Source: a virus
IMG/VR virus record: IMGVR_UViG_3300035689_000072
Span: 1 to 26,712 of that record
Strand: one strand, 5' to 3'
Length of the DNA: 26,712 nucleotides
The notes beneath the pieces were generated by a model. The model saw only the letters and a program-made list of their open reading frames with translations. It was not told the origin of the DNA and ran no database searches. A program made the translations under genes and the position numbers. Each line of letters opens with the position of its first letter. Within the stretch, counting starts at the first letter, position 1. Positions 7,658 to 16,683 of this stretch are shown one piece after another.

Positions 7658-8820
7658 TTAAATATAGAGAAGACAAGAGGGAAAAGAAAGCTCAATGTGT
7701 AAAGACTACTTCCTATAATTGTGGTCTATCTTGCATTAATGTTAAGAAAAATTGCAGGATAGTTCCGAATGATTCTAGGTCAAAGGATAGGCTTGAGAAG
7801 CTAAAAGCGATAGGAATTGATTACGTTACCGCCGTTAGTAGAAGGTCTGCAAAAGAAAAGGCTATTAAATCCAATCCTATTATTCCTCCTGGTGTCGACA
7901 ACTTAAAGTCAATCAATGATTTTACCCCCGACACTCCTTCGCTTGCTAAAGAGAAACCAATAAATAAACCAGAAACCCCAGAACAAAGAAAAGTTAGGTT
8001 ATTAGAAGAAGCGAAAGAAGTTAGGGGACGATTAGATAAAATGTCAGAGGATTTTATATCTAAATTTGATCCTTCTAAACACAAAGGTAGTGCTATTATA
8101 AAGGCTATTGACGATGGAAAGCCAGAGAAATACTTAGCTAAATTAATAAAAAGAACAAAGAAAGAAATTGATAAACTATTAAAAACAAACCCGCCATTGG
8201 CTGATATTTTAAGTGAAGGTAAATTAAGGGAATTAGAGGCTGCATCAGAAGACTTCAAAAGGTTTTCAAGTGAAGCTAGAAAATTAGTTCAAGTCGATTT
8301 GCCTACAAATCTTAACATTGAAGTAAAAGATAAAAAGAATAAATCCCGATGGGATGAGGGGATTCAATCACTGTCTTTAATGGTGTCAATTCCTGGTTTA
8401 ACGAGTAAGGTTAATGTCAAAGGCTTGCCAGAGGGAGATAAGAGAAGTTATTATAATAATGCAGATAAAACCGTGTCAATGGGGAATGATGACCCTGGTA
8501 CAGTTATTCACGAATTAAGTCACTGGATAGAATACTCCGTCCCAGAAATAAAGAAAGAAGTTGTAGAATTTTACAATCGCAGGACAAAGGGAGAAAAAGT
8601 GGTCAAAATGCGAGACGCAACCGGAATCAAATCGTATAGAGATACTGAAATAACAAAGGTTGATAAATGGATGCGCCCTTATATGGGAAAAGTTTATCCT
8701 GACGAGTCAACGGAAATTCTCTCAATGGGTTTAGAATTAATGTATAGGAATCCAGTTGCACTCGCTAAACAAGACCCCGATATGTTTGATTTTATTTATT
8801 CTGTAGTTAGAAGAGGTTAA
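7654..8820 (+). CDS. Cassette protein: Cys4 motif and HExxH zinc metallopeptidase domain, no N-module
   Basis: Sister of the preceding gene, with which it overlaps by 4 bp. Cys15, 23, 27 and 34 give the signature within the first 35 residues; the N-module is absent. The linker (65-205) is charged and differs from that of its neighbour. The metallopeptidase domain has HELSH (286-290) followed by WIEY, then KVDKW..PYMGK (336-346) and TEILSMGLELMYRNP (353-367), with Glu354 or Glu361 as third-ligand candidates, and ends in DPDMFDFIYSVVRR. Family resemblance is strong from about residue 205 onward and weak in the linker, as expected for module shuffling or for relaxed constraint on linkers. There is no signal peptide or membrane segment. 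Confidence 0.85.
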   Translation: MIKYREDKREKKAQCVKTTSYNCGLSCINVKKNCRIVPNDSRSKDRLEKLKAIGIDYVTAVSRRSAKEKAIKSNPIIPPGVDNLKSINDFTPDTPSLAKEKPINKPETPEQRKVRLLEEAKEVRGRLDKMSEDFISKFDPSKHKGSAIIKAIDDGKPEKYLAKLIKRTKKEIDKLLKTNPPLADILSEGKLRELEAASEDFKRFSSEARKLVQVDLPTNLNIEVKDKKNKSRWDEGIQSLSLMVSIPGLTSKVNVKGLPEGDKRSYYNNADKTVSMGNDDPGTVIHELSHWIEYSVPEIKKEVVEFYNRRTKGEKVVKMRDATGIKSYRDTEITKVDKWMRPYMGKVYPDESTEILSMGLELMYRNPVALAKQDPDMFDFIYSVVRRG

Positions 8821-8821
8821 C

Positions 8822-9121
8822 ATGGCTTATCGCGTCAAAATCAACGGTGTAGTGGCAGTTATTGAGAATGGAGTTTGGACATCCTCAACGCCCCATTATG
8901 CCTCTATCCTGAACAATGTTTTAGCAATGGAGAAATTGGCAGCCATAGACCCGGACTCGCCTTTCTTCTGGCTTAATTCCCCCGCAACTCCCGATCCAGA
9001 TTGGTTAATTGCCACCGAGATAGCAAAAACCTTTGATGGGACAGTGATGGATCAACCTATTGCTCCTCCTCCTTTGGTAATTGACGGGAAAGTGGTTGAT
9101 GAGTCTGAAATTGTTTATTAA
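8822..9121 (+). CDS. Small hypothetical protein within the cassette operon
   Basis: Ninety-nine residues, starting 1 bp after the previous stop with AGAAGAGG as ribosome site inside the upstream gene. It contains Trp/Pro-rich segments (FFWLNSPATPDPDWLI) and ends in a short beta-like tail (LVIDGKVVDESEIVY). No family is recognised. It has neither the N-module nor the cysteine signature. Tight packing between two cassette genes suggests it is co-expressed and structural or accessory. Confidence 0.75.
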   Translation: MAYRVKINGVVAVIENGVWTSSTPHYASILNNVLAMEKLAAIDPDSPFFWLNSPATPDPDWLIATEIAKTFDGTVMDQPIAPPPLVIDGKVVDESEIVY

Positions 9122-9129
9122 GTAGAATC

Positions 9130-10707
9130 ATGGTTCAATCTTTTGCCCCTAACATGGCACCTTCCGAAGCTCAGATGAGATTGGCAATAGGTCAAATTCT
9201 GTCAATGTCATTTGCCTATAATGCTCCGGTCATTGTGCTAGATTTCGATCCTGGAACCCTGGAGAATGAAAAGATAACAGGGCGGTTTAAGGACTTAACC
9301 AGATCTCGTGTGTTTTCCTTTGAGATTAACAAGCGGTCTGTTACTTATAAGCCATTCACCCCTAGAATTGATAGTCGGGGTGTTGATTTAAAGAATTGGG
9401 AAGACTTCTCAGCAGGTTATTCTTACCGAATTGATGCAGGGGGAGCGAAAAGGGAGAAAGCCCAGTGTGTAAAGCCAACTTCCTATAATTGTGGAAGTAT
9501 TTGTATCAATATCAAGAAAAGTTGCAGAGCCAATGCTCAGGACGATTTCTCTCAGGAAAGGCTTTTTAAATTAAACGAATTACGAGCGAAATATTTAAGA
9601 CGGTCAATAAAGCCAGGCGTTTTACCAGAAGAAGAAAAAGAATTTCTTAAAAAAGCTGATGAACTCAAGAAAATAACAGAACCCTTGTTAATAAAGGAAT
9701 GGGAGGAAGTACAAAGAAAAAGGGAAGAATATAAAACGAAAAAAACAAGGGAAATTGTTACGACACCTCCTCTGGTTAATCTTTATGAAACCTATGAAGA
9801 AAGGCAAGCTAAACAAGAAAAATTATTGATGGCAGAAGCAAAAAACAAGCGCGAGCAATTAATAAAAGATTTTGGTGACGAGTTAATATTTGAAGGGATA
9901 AAAACGCCCGTATCATTATTTGAGGAAAAACCAATAGAAAGTCTATTGGATGAGATGACTCAAATACAAAAGAGAGTAAACAAGCTAACGAAAAAGAACC
10001 CAGAGGAAGCAACTTTTCTTCTGGAATCAACAATGGAGCGGGTTGTAACTGCCAAAAAGATAGTATCAGACAAATTGGAAGAAGCTAGACAAATAGTAAA
10101 ATCTGACTCCCCGATTGTTGTCGATGTCTATTACAAGGCAAGCGACGAAGGATTAGAGGCTCTTTACAAGAAAGGTGTTGAGGCTTTTTCTCAATTAGTA
10201 GGCATAAATGGCTTTTCCTCTATGGCAAGTGTTTCCACTGGCAATATTGATCAAATAAGAAGCTTGTTTGATCCAGGTGGGAACTTTGGAAGTTTTGGAG
10301 GTGATCCAGTTTTTAGGGAAAAAAAGGAAAAATACGGGAAATATACAGGAGGGGTTGTAATAGCTCCCGGCGACAATTCTATAGCGACGGTAGTACATGA
10401 AATGGGGCATTGGCTTGAATGGAATAATAATACAGTTAGTCGAAAAGTGTTGAATTTTTACAACAAAAGAACCGCAGGGGAGTCAGCCGTTTCATTAAAA
10501 GAAGCGACGGGTAATCGGGGCTATAGTAAAAGCGAAATAACGAAAGTTGATAAATGGTTACATCCTTATATGGGGAAAGTGTATACCTACGGGACAGAAG
10601 TATTATCAATGGGACTGGAATTGATGTACAGAAACCCCATTTACCTAGCCAAGAACGATCCAGAAATGTTTGATTTTATCTATTCTGTAGTTAGGCAAGG
10701 GAACTGA
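9130..10707 (+). CDS. Cassette protein: N-module, Cys4 motif, helical linker, HExxH zinc metallopeptidase
   Basis: This is the full-length version of the metallopeptidase members. Residues 13-103 are the shared N-module (FAYNAPV, GRFKD, WEDFSAGYSYR); Cys113, 121, 125 and 132 form the signature. A long Glu/Lys-rich helical linker spans ~150-330. The catalytic domain carries HEMGH (423-427) followed by WLEW, then KVDKW..PYMGK (472-482) and TEVLSMGLELMYRNP (489-503), and the conserved end DPEMFDFIYSVV. A ~20-residue Gly/Phe/Asp-rich insertion (about 378-398) precedes the HExxH, unlike the two sister proteins. It is the last gene of the cassette; a 123-bp gap with a candidate promoter follows. 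Confidence 0.87.
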   Translation: MVQSFAPNMAPSEAQMRLAIGQILSMSFAYNAPVIVLDFDPGTLENEKITGRFKDLTRSRVFSFEINKRSVTYKPFTPRIDSRGVDLKNWEDFSAGYSYRIDAGGAKREKAQCVKPTSYNCGSICINIKKSCRANAQDDFSQERLFKLNELRAKYLRRSIKPGVLPEEEKEFLKKADELKKITEPLLIKEWEEVQRKREEYKTKKTREIVTTPPLVNLYETYEERQAKQEKLLMAEAKNKREQLIKDFGDELIFEGIKTPVSLFEEKPIESLLDEMTQIQKRVNKLTKKNPEEATFLLESTMERVVTAKKIVSDKLEEARQIVKSDSPIVVDVYYKASDEGLEALYKKGVEAFSQLVGINGFSSMASVSTGNIDQIRSLFDPGGNFGSFGGDPVFREKKEKYGKYTGGVVIAPGDNSIATVVHEMGHWLEWNNNTVSRKVLNFYNKRTAGESAVSLKEATGNRGYSKSEITKVDKWLHPYMGKVYTYGTEVLSMGLELMYRNPIYLAKNDPEMFDFIYSVVRQGN

Positions 10708-10794
10708 AATTAATAGGTCAATCAGAATAAACAGCCCACTAATTTCACATCCTCTCTGGTGAATTGTTTGAATTTTCCAATAATACCAATTTTT

Positions 10795-10803
10795 TGATAG
10801 AAT
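10795..10803 (+). promoter_or_regulatory. Candidate extended -10 promoter ahead of the tail genes
   Basis: TGATAGAAT fits an extended -10 element (TG-n-TAGAAT). A weak -35 (TTCCAA, 10775-10780) lies 17 bp upstream. Transcription would start about 20 bp before the ATG at 10831. This is the first sizeable gap after the cassette, which supports a new transcription start, but the -35 is poor. Confidence 0.3.
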
Positions 10804-10830
10804 AGTTAAGAAATTATAGGATTAAAATGT

Positions 10831-11355
10831 ATGGCTTCTATTGTATTGGACGGTGTTGAGTATCCCCTGGAAAAACCTGTGGATTTTATGTTGAATTGGG
10901 CTATAGAAGGCACAAAAGATGGATTCACTAGCGCGGAGTCGCTTAATAAAATTAGCAACACCTTAAAAGCTGTCTGTCCCTCAATCCCCGAACATTTCTT
11001 CTACTCCTCAGAGGGATATGTTTACCCATTGATTGACACTTATCAGATTGTCGATTTTGTGGCAAAGTTAGTAGTGGCGGTTATCGACAAACGGATTGCC
11101 GCAGTTGAAGCTCTCCCTTCAGAAGAAAGATCCTCCACTGAAATCCTAGAAAAGATTGCCCTATTGAAACAAGCCGCAGACCAGATTGGGAAACAATTTG
11201 GAGATCAGAAGATTGCTTTACTATTAGGGGGGATTCAAGTGTCTGTTAAGGGGAATGTCCATAACGCCTCGTCCTTGAATGAATCACGGTTTCGGGAAAT
11301 CAAGCAGCAGATAGAGCAATTAAACGCTGAGATGTCTTCGTTTCCAATCAATTAA
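10831..11355 (+). CDS. Putative tail-assembly chaperone-like protein upstream of tape measure
   Basis: A 174-residue, mostly helical protein with an N-terminal segment (IVLDGVEYPLEKPVDFMLNW) typical of small phage tail proteins and a Leu/Gln/Lys-rich C-terminal helix. The assignment is by position: in long-tailed phages the tail-assembly chaperone gene sits directly before the tape-measure gene. I recognise no family-specific motif and see no slippery site leading into a second frame, so the usual frameshifted G/GT pair is not apparent. An out-of-frame ATG lies 4 bp upstream (10827); the ATG at 10831 is the one that opens the frame. No strong ribosome site is visible. Confidence 0.65.
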   Translation: MASIVLDGVEYPLEKPVDFMLNWAIEGTKDGFTSAESLNKISNTLKAVCPSIPEHFFYSSEGYVYPLIDTYQIVDFVAKLVVAVIDKRIAAVEALPSEERSSTEILEKIALLKQAADQIGKQFGDQKIALLLGGIQVSVKGNVHNASSLNESRFREIKQQIEQLNAEMSSFPIN

Positions 11356-11381
11356 TTTCCCTAACAAGTAGGGAGAACAAT

Positions 11382-11409
11382 AAAGCCCCAGGTATTCTTG
11401 GGGTTTTAT
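11382..11409 (+). terminator. Intrinsic terminator before the tape-measure gene
   Basis: AAAGCCCCA pairs with TGGGGTTTT across an 8-base loop and runs into a T-rich tail. It would end or attenuate transcription between the 174-residue gene and the tape-measure gene, limiting expression of the latter. Confidence 0.8.
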
Positions 11410-11419
11410 TGTTACAATT

Positions 11420-11461
11420 CAATTAAACCAATGCAATTAAGCCAATGCAATTAAACCAATG
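11420..11461 (+). repeat. Three tandem copies of a 14-bp repeat
   Basis: CAATTAAACCAATG occurs at 11420-11433, 11434-11447 (one change) and 11448-11461. The array lies between the terminator and the tape-measure start, where promoter or regulator sites would be expected. Confidence 0.95.
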
Positions 11462-11518
11462 CGTAGTATTTAATTAAAACTGCCTCTTAATCATAGCAAG
11501 GAAAAGGGGGATTTTTAG

Positions 11519-14500
11519 ATGGTGGCAGGATTTGGCGGGACTACCATTACGATTACAGCAAACGCTAGCCAGGCTGTCGATGTAATCAGGGATCTAGGGG
11601 AAAGCCTCCTCGGTCTACGTCAGCCTTTGCAGGTTTTTGATTTATTCCGTGAATCTTTTGGGGGAGTGACAAGCTCAATTGTTCAGACGACCTCAGTTAT
11701 TGGATTCTTTGGGCAGGGGATGTCAACGCTTCGAGGGTTAGTTTCTAACGGCCCGTTTAAATTGTTGATTGGACAAACTATCGAACTACAAGGGCAGTTG
11801 CTATCGGTCGCATCAACGATGGCAGCAACTTCAAAAATTATTAGTAATGGGTTTGAGATTAAAGATCCCACCCAGGCTATCTTAGCTCTCAATCAACCTA
11901 TAAATGATCAGATTAGACAGTTAAGGATTGATTCTATTGATCTAGTTGGGGTCACGTCAAAGCAATTAATCCCAATATTTCAACAGGTCGCAGAAGGAGC
12001 TACACCTATCGGGGCTACCCTAAGCGATGCACGGAGTCTAACCATTGACTTTGCAGCCGCTTTGGGGACATTACAGGTTCCTTTATATCAAAGTAGACAA
12101 GAGATTCAATCAATTTTCCTAGGAACAATTGACATGAATTCTATCTTGGCTAAATCGTTAGGAATAACTAACACGATGGTTGCCAAGTGGAAGGCTCAAG
12201 GGACTTTAGTTCAGGAATTAACCACACGATTGTCTGCGTTTAGGGCTGGAAATAAATTAGCCGCACAGAGTTTTTCTGGAGTAACGTCAAACATTCAAGA
12301 AATGTTTGAATTAATAGGACAAAGATCGGGGGAAAAACTATTAGCACCTTTGACTCAATCCCTAAACGAAGTCTATAAGTTTTTACAAACGAACCTTGAG
12401 ATGTTGGTGGGCGAATCAGGGAAGGTTACAGATCAGATCCTTCGCGCGGGTCTAGCTTTTCAATCTATTTTTAAAACCGTCTTGGGGGATGTAGTGACGG
12501 TTTTTAAAGATGTCCCCCTATTCTTGTTTACCTCTCTGGCGAACGCATTGGAGGCACTGAATCAAGGGCTGGGATTCACAATGGCGGTATTGCGTCCAGC
12601 ACTGAATCTATTCTCGGCTTTGTCAGGGGCTATAGCCCCTCTAGCTAGTGGGTTTTTAGTAGTTGCTCTACAGGTTAAATCTCTCGTTTTTGGGGTCAAG
12701 TTACTTACCTCCGCTTTCGGGGTTTTGGGGAATATTCTCCTTCCGGGCGTGGGGCAACTACTGCTGTTATTAGCAAGGAACGCGTGGGCATTGGCAGCAG
12801 CATTCACAAGTTTAGGGGGAGCTTCTGTTTTTAGTGCAACAGGAGTGGCGCGATTATTCGCCAATCTCCAACTGATACCCGGATCTGTGACCCTAATCAC
12901 GGCTGCAACCGCCGCACTAGGGAATGTCCTCAAGAGTGTCGGGGTTGCGGTTGTCGCCTTTGCTGCGTTTAAGGCAATTGACACATTTATTCTTCAGAAT
13001 AAAGCCTTGATGGAGGTTCTCGGAGGGGTTGCCGGGGGTTTGGGTGAGGTTATCAACATCCTGGTTGGATCGTGGCAGTCCGCTTTAATTACCTCAACAG
13101 TTGTTGTTACTGGTTTAGCGATCGCCTTCCGCGCCCAATTAATCCCTGCGATATTGTCCTTCATTAAAATTCAATTGGCTGGTGTTGTAAGTAGTGCCAC
13201 CACGGCATTTTTTGTTTTGTCGGGGGTATTAAGTTCCCTTGGTTTGGCTGGGATGGCTGCAAGTGCTGGGAGTGCCGCGAGTTCATTGTTGGGATTGTCA
13301 TCGGCTGCGGCTGCGGGGACTTTGACGGTCGGAGGATTGGGTGTTGCAATAAAAGGATTGGTACTATCAACCGCAGCACTATTAGCACCTTTATTGGCTG
13401 TGGCTGCGGTTTTGGGAGGGGTTGGACTCGTTCTTTATAGTCAATCCTTAAACGATTCTACGGAGGCAACAACCGAACTAGCAACCCGAACAGAGGAATA
13501 CGGGGATTTGGCTATTGACTCCCTTGAGAAACTGTCTGTGGCTCAGAAAAAGCAACAAGAAGCTGATAAATTAGGTATTAGATTAACGGATGGAGAATAC
13601 AGGAAAAATCGGCAATTGCAAACACAGGCACGGCTAAGAATTGGACTTATCGAGGATCAGATAGCTGCATTAAAAGAACAAGAGAGAACGGTCAAAGGGG
13701 ATGCTAACAAGTCTAATATTCAATCTCAAATAGGCGAGTTAGAAAAGTTAAAAACGGCATTAGCCCAAGCCTCCTCTAACGTGGTTATTGCCCCAAAAGA
13801 TTTAATGGTATTAGGAACAGCGTTAGAACAGTTAAAGAAAAAAGCAAATGAAGCTATGAATGCAATTCTAAAACCATCTGGAGATCAGGAGGTATTCAAG
13901 AAAAAAGCGTCCGAGGTTATTGAGTTTAACATGGCTCTATTAGAAATGGGGCAAACGATTGATAGGGATGTTACTAGCAAACTCCGTCAATTAGCCTATG
14001 ATACAAGGTTAGATCAAGAGGTTCAACGCAAAGCACAGGAAACAATTACTAAAGTCATTGAGCAGGAAAGCAAAAAGCGATCCGATACTATCGCAAAACA
14101 AAAAGCCGAAATAGAGTCTCAACAAAAGAATGGGGAGATAGGAATTAGAGAATCAGAGAGATTAACCACCGAACTAACAATTAAGGAATTAGAGGAACGC
14201 AAGGCAGCACAACAACGGATTCAGTCTGAACAACAATCCTTTGGAAATCTTGAAGCAGTCCGAAAAGCAGGGGAAGAAATTAAGAAAATAGAATCGGATA
14301 TCACTAAAGCCATTGCAGAGGAACGATCTAAACGAAACGAGGAACTGGTTAAAAACTTTCAGGAGCAACAGTCAATCATCGAGGGATATCTTGCTCAAGG
14401 ACTATCCACGGAGGAAAACTACAATAGCCAAAAATCACAATTACAAATCAAGGGGTTAGATGAACAAATCAGGCAACAACAGAACAAATTAAAGAAGTTA

Positions 14501-16564
14501 GCGGATACTGACAAAGAAGGTCGAGAAGCTGTCAACGCCGAAATCGGAAAACTCCAGGTTCAGCGTCAAAAAACAATCAAGGATGGCTACGACCAAGAAC
14601 TTTCTACACTAGAAAAACAACTTAAAAAAACTGTTGATTTGGTTAAAGAAGCTGAATTAATTAGACAAAATGAAGTTCAGAGGTCGTTTAATGAATTTGG
14701 AGGTGATCGGAACTTAATTGACGAGGAAAATATTAAAAACAACCTCAAAACTCTTGAGTCTGAATACAATAACACATTTAAAAAACTAGAGGCAAAAAAA
14801 GCTCAACCCGCACTCTCAGACCCACGACTAGAGGCTAATAGACAAACTGAAATCAGAAAGCTAAGACAAGAACAACTCCAACAATCCCTGGGGATGTTGA
14901 AAACCGAGAAGGAAGCCTGGGATGCCCACACTCAAACCGTTTTAGGGAACATCGCCAAAGAGAATGATGCTCAATTATTAAGCATAGAAAAGCAGATTAA
15001 TAGTGGTAACGCACTCAGGGAGCTAGAAGGGGCTTCAAGTGCTACCGATAAAGTTCAGGAGTTGCAATTTCAACTTAGCCGAGAAAAAGATGTCAATAAA
15101 CAAGCCAAATTAAGACTGTCCCTAGAGGAAGCTACCAGGGAAGAACGAGAAGCCTGGGCAGCATTAGAGATTGCCGAAACCGAAATTAAGAATACTAAGG
15201 AAATAATTGCCTTAAAAACCCTGCTAAACCAAGGGAAGATTTTTGGGGAAGAATATGATCTAACAATAGCACAGCAAGCCATTAGAATATTACAAACCAA
15301 AATTAGTTTAGAGACGGATGCTGGCGAGAAAATCAAGCTCCAGTTGCAGTTGGTTGAGGCTCAGGGGCAGTTGATTGATGCAATCGTAAGGAAATACGAA
15401 GCAGGGTTAAACAAGGAAGCACAGGCCTATGAGAACACTATTAAACGCCAGAATAACGAACTAGATAATCAGAGTCGGAAATTCGATATTCTCAATAAAG
15501 CCCTTCAAATGCGTTCGGAATTACAGGACGCACAAAAAGGGGTGTTTGACGCGGCTAGTAGCTTTTACTCAGGGGAATTAGATGCTTTAGTCCAAGGAGA
15601 ACGCTCTGAACGGAAGAAAAAACAACTCGCTGAATTAATCTCGGCTATTAAATTAAAATCAGCTATACAACAAGCTGAATTTGATAAACAAAGCCTGATA
15701 TCCCAACAATTAATGAAAGGTATTGAAATAGAACGGGACAAACTAGCTGCTAGAAGGGCGTTGAATGATGCGAAAGTTGAAAAAAGAAAAGCTGATAATG
15801 CTCTTAAATCAGCCAAGAAAGATCCTAGAACAACCCCAGAAGAGTTAGACGACCTGCAAACAGCGGCAGATATAGCAGGAGAGAACGTTGGCTACCAAGA
15901 GCAAAACTTGGATTTATTACGGAGACAAGACATTAACCAGTCAAAAGTTTTCAAACTCCAGAGAGAAGCGTTGGAATTCCGTAGTCAAGGGGCTATTCGC
16001 TCGGCACAGGTAGACTTGGCCAACAACACCAGTAACAGATCATTAAAACGGCAGCGTTTTACAGATATTACTGCCAGCGTGCTTGATGGTTTTGGAGTGG
16101 ACAGTGTAAGCGATCTAACGGGTCGAGCCGCAGCGACGGGAGAGCAAGCCCTCAGAGAAAGTGGATTAAAAGGGAGCAGAAGATTGCCAGGAGGGATGTC
16201 CGCAGAGGGAACAATGCGGAGCATAAGAGGGGATGGGGAGTTCTCTGGTGCAACAGGTAGCGCATCTTCTGAAATCTACAAACTCACTGGCGGACTTGGA
16301 GGGGGATCAGTACCTTCTCCTCAATTAACAGATCCTCTCAAACTTCCCTCTGCCCTGTCTCCCGTTTTATCCCCTAGTATTCCCCCAGACTTCTTACGGG
16401 CGTTGCAACAAGCCACAGAGAAAGGGCAGACGACAATCTCTCCAACAATAAATATCCCAATTACCGTAAACGGCGATCAAAAAGTGGGGGAATCAATTAA
16501 GAAACAAGTGGAGCCAAGATTAGAAAATGTTATTCAGCAAATGGTTAATCTCTCCCGTAATTAG
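11519..16564 (+). CDS. Phage tail tape measure protein
   Basis: At 1681 residues this is by far the largest gene. The architecture is that of a tape measure: an N-terminal region of small-residue helices, a hydrophobic Gly/Ala/Leu-rich region with several membrane-span-like segments at about 330-640, and a very long Glu/Lys/Gln-rich coiled coil at about 660-1490. A Pro/Ser-rich tail follows, ending in a beta-like INIPITVNGD segment and a terminal helix. The tape measure sets tail length inside the tail tube and probably helps DNA delivery through the inner membrane; by the rough rule of 0.15 nm per residue the tail would be about 250 nm. The start is supported by AAGGAAAAGGGGG. No muralytic or peptidase domain is evident. 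A strong terminator follows and no distal tail genes come after it. Confidence 0.93.
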   Translation: MVAGFGGTTITITANASQAVDVIRDLGESLLGLRQPLQVFDLFRESFGGVTSSIVQTTSVIGFFGQGMSTLRGLVSNGPFKLLIGQTIELQGQLLSVASTMAATSKIISNGFEIKDPTQAILALNQPINDQIRQLRIDSIDLVGVTSKQLIPIFQQVAEGATPIGATLSDARSLTIDFAAALGTLQVPLYQSRQEIQSIFLGTIDMNSILAKSLGITNTMVAKWKAQGTLVQELTTRLSAFRAGNKLAAQSFSGVTSNIQEMFELIGQRSGEKLLAPLTQSLNEVYKFLQTNLEMLVGESGKVTDQILRAGLAFQSIFKTVLGDVVTVFKDVPLFLFTSLANALEALNQGLGFTMAVLRPALNLFSALSGAIAPLASGFLVVALQVKSLVFGVKLLTSAFGVLGNILLPGVGQLLLLLARNAWALAAAFTSLGGASVFSATGVARLFANLQLIPGSVTLITAATAALGNVLKSVGVAVVAFAAFKAIDTFILQNKALMEVLGGVAGGLGEVINILVGSWQSALITSTVVVTGLAIAFRAQLIPAILSFIKIQLAGVVSSATTAFFVLSGVLSSLGLAGMAASAGSAASSLLGLSSAAAAGTLTVGGLGVAIKGLVLSTAALLAPLLAVAAVLGGVGLVLYSQSLNDSTEATTELATRTEEYGDLAIDSLEKLSVAQKKQQEADKLGIRLTDGEYRKNRQLQTQARLRIGLIEDQIAALKEQERTVKGDANKSNIQSQIGELEKLKTALAQASSNVVIAPKDLMVLGTALEQLKKKANEAMNAILKPSGDQEVFKKKASEVIEFNMALLEMGQTIDRDVTSKLRQLAYDTRLDQEVQRKAQETITKVIEQESKKRSDTIAKQKAEIESQQKNGEIGIRESERLTTELTIKELEERKAAQQRIQSEQQSFGNLEAVRKAGEEIKKIESDITKAIAEERSKRNEELVKNFQEQQSIIEGYLAQGLSTEENYNSQKSQLQIKGLDEQIRQQQNKLKKLADTDKEGREAVNAEIGKLQVQRQKTIKDGYDQELSTLEKQLKKTVDLVKEAELIRQNEVQRSFNEFGGDRNLIDEENIKNNLKTLESEYNNTFKKLEAKKAQPALSDPRLEANRQTEIRKLRQEQLQQSLGMLKTEKEAWDAHTQTVLGNIAKENDAQLLSIEKQINSGNALRELEGASSATDKVQELQFQLSREKDVNKQAKLRLSLEEATREEREAWAALEIAETEIKNTKEIIALKTLLNQGKIFGEEYDLTIAQQAIRILQTKISLETDAGEKIKLQLQLVEAQGQLIDAIVRKYEAGLNKEAQAYENTIKRQNNELDNQSRKFDILNKALQMRSELQDAQKGVFDAASSFYSGELDALVQGERSERKKKQLAELISAIKLKSAIQQAEFDKQSLISQQLMKGIEIERDKLAARRALNDAKVEKRKADNALKSAKKDPRTTPEELDDLQTAADIAGENVGYQEQNLDLLRRQDINQSKVFKLQREALEFRSQGAIRSAQVDLANNTSNRSLKRQRFTDITASVLDGFGVDSVSDLTGRAAATGEQALRESGLKGSRRLPGGMSAEGTMRSIRGDGEFSGATGSASSEIYKLTGGLGGGSVPSPQLTDPLKLPSALSPVLSPSIPPDFLRALQQATEKGQTTISPTINIPITVNGDQKVGESIKKQVEPRLENVIQQMVNLSRN

Positions 16565-16623
16565 TGGAGCTATCTTACTGGGAAGTGTAGGGAATGCGAT
16601 CGCTACAAGCGTAAAATAAAACT

Positions 16624-16656
16624 AATCCCTAGAGGTTAGCTTGACCCCTAGGGATT
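16624..16656. terminator. Strong bidirectional terminator after the tape-measure gene
   Basis: AATCCCTAGAGGT pairs with ACCCCTAGGGATT with one mismatch and a short loop. It lies between the rightward tape-measure gene and the leftward small-gene block, so it can insulate the converging transcripts. Confidence 0.85.
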
Positions 16657-16683
16657 ATTGGTTATTCTTGACAATCAAATCAA

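Noticed and set aside
11268-11356. Search for a programmed frameshift at the end of the putative tail chaperone
   Set aside because: No classic slippery heptamer followed by an open second frame was seen before the terminator.
12562-12984. Minus-strand 140-residue frame in the tape-measure gene
   Set aside because: Composition is Ala/Thr/Pro shadow sequence opposite a clear coding region.
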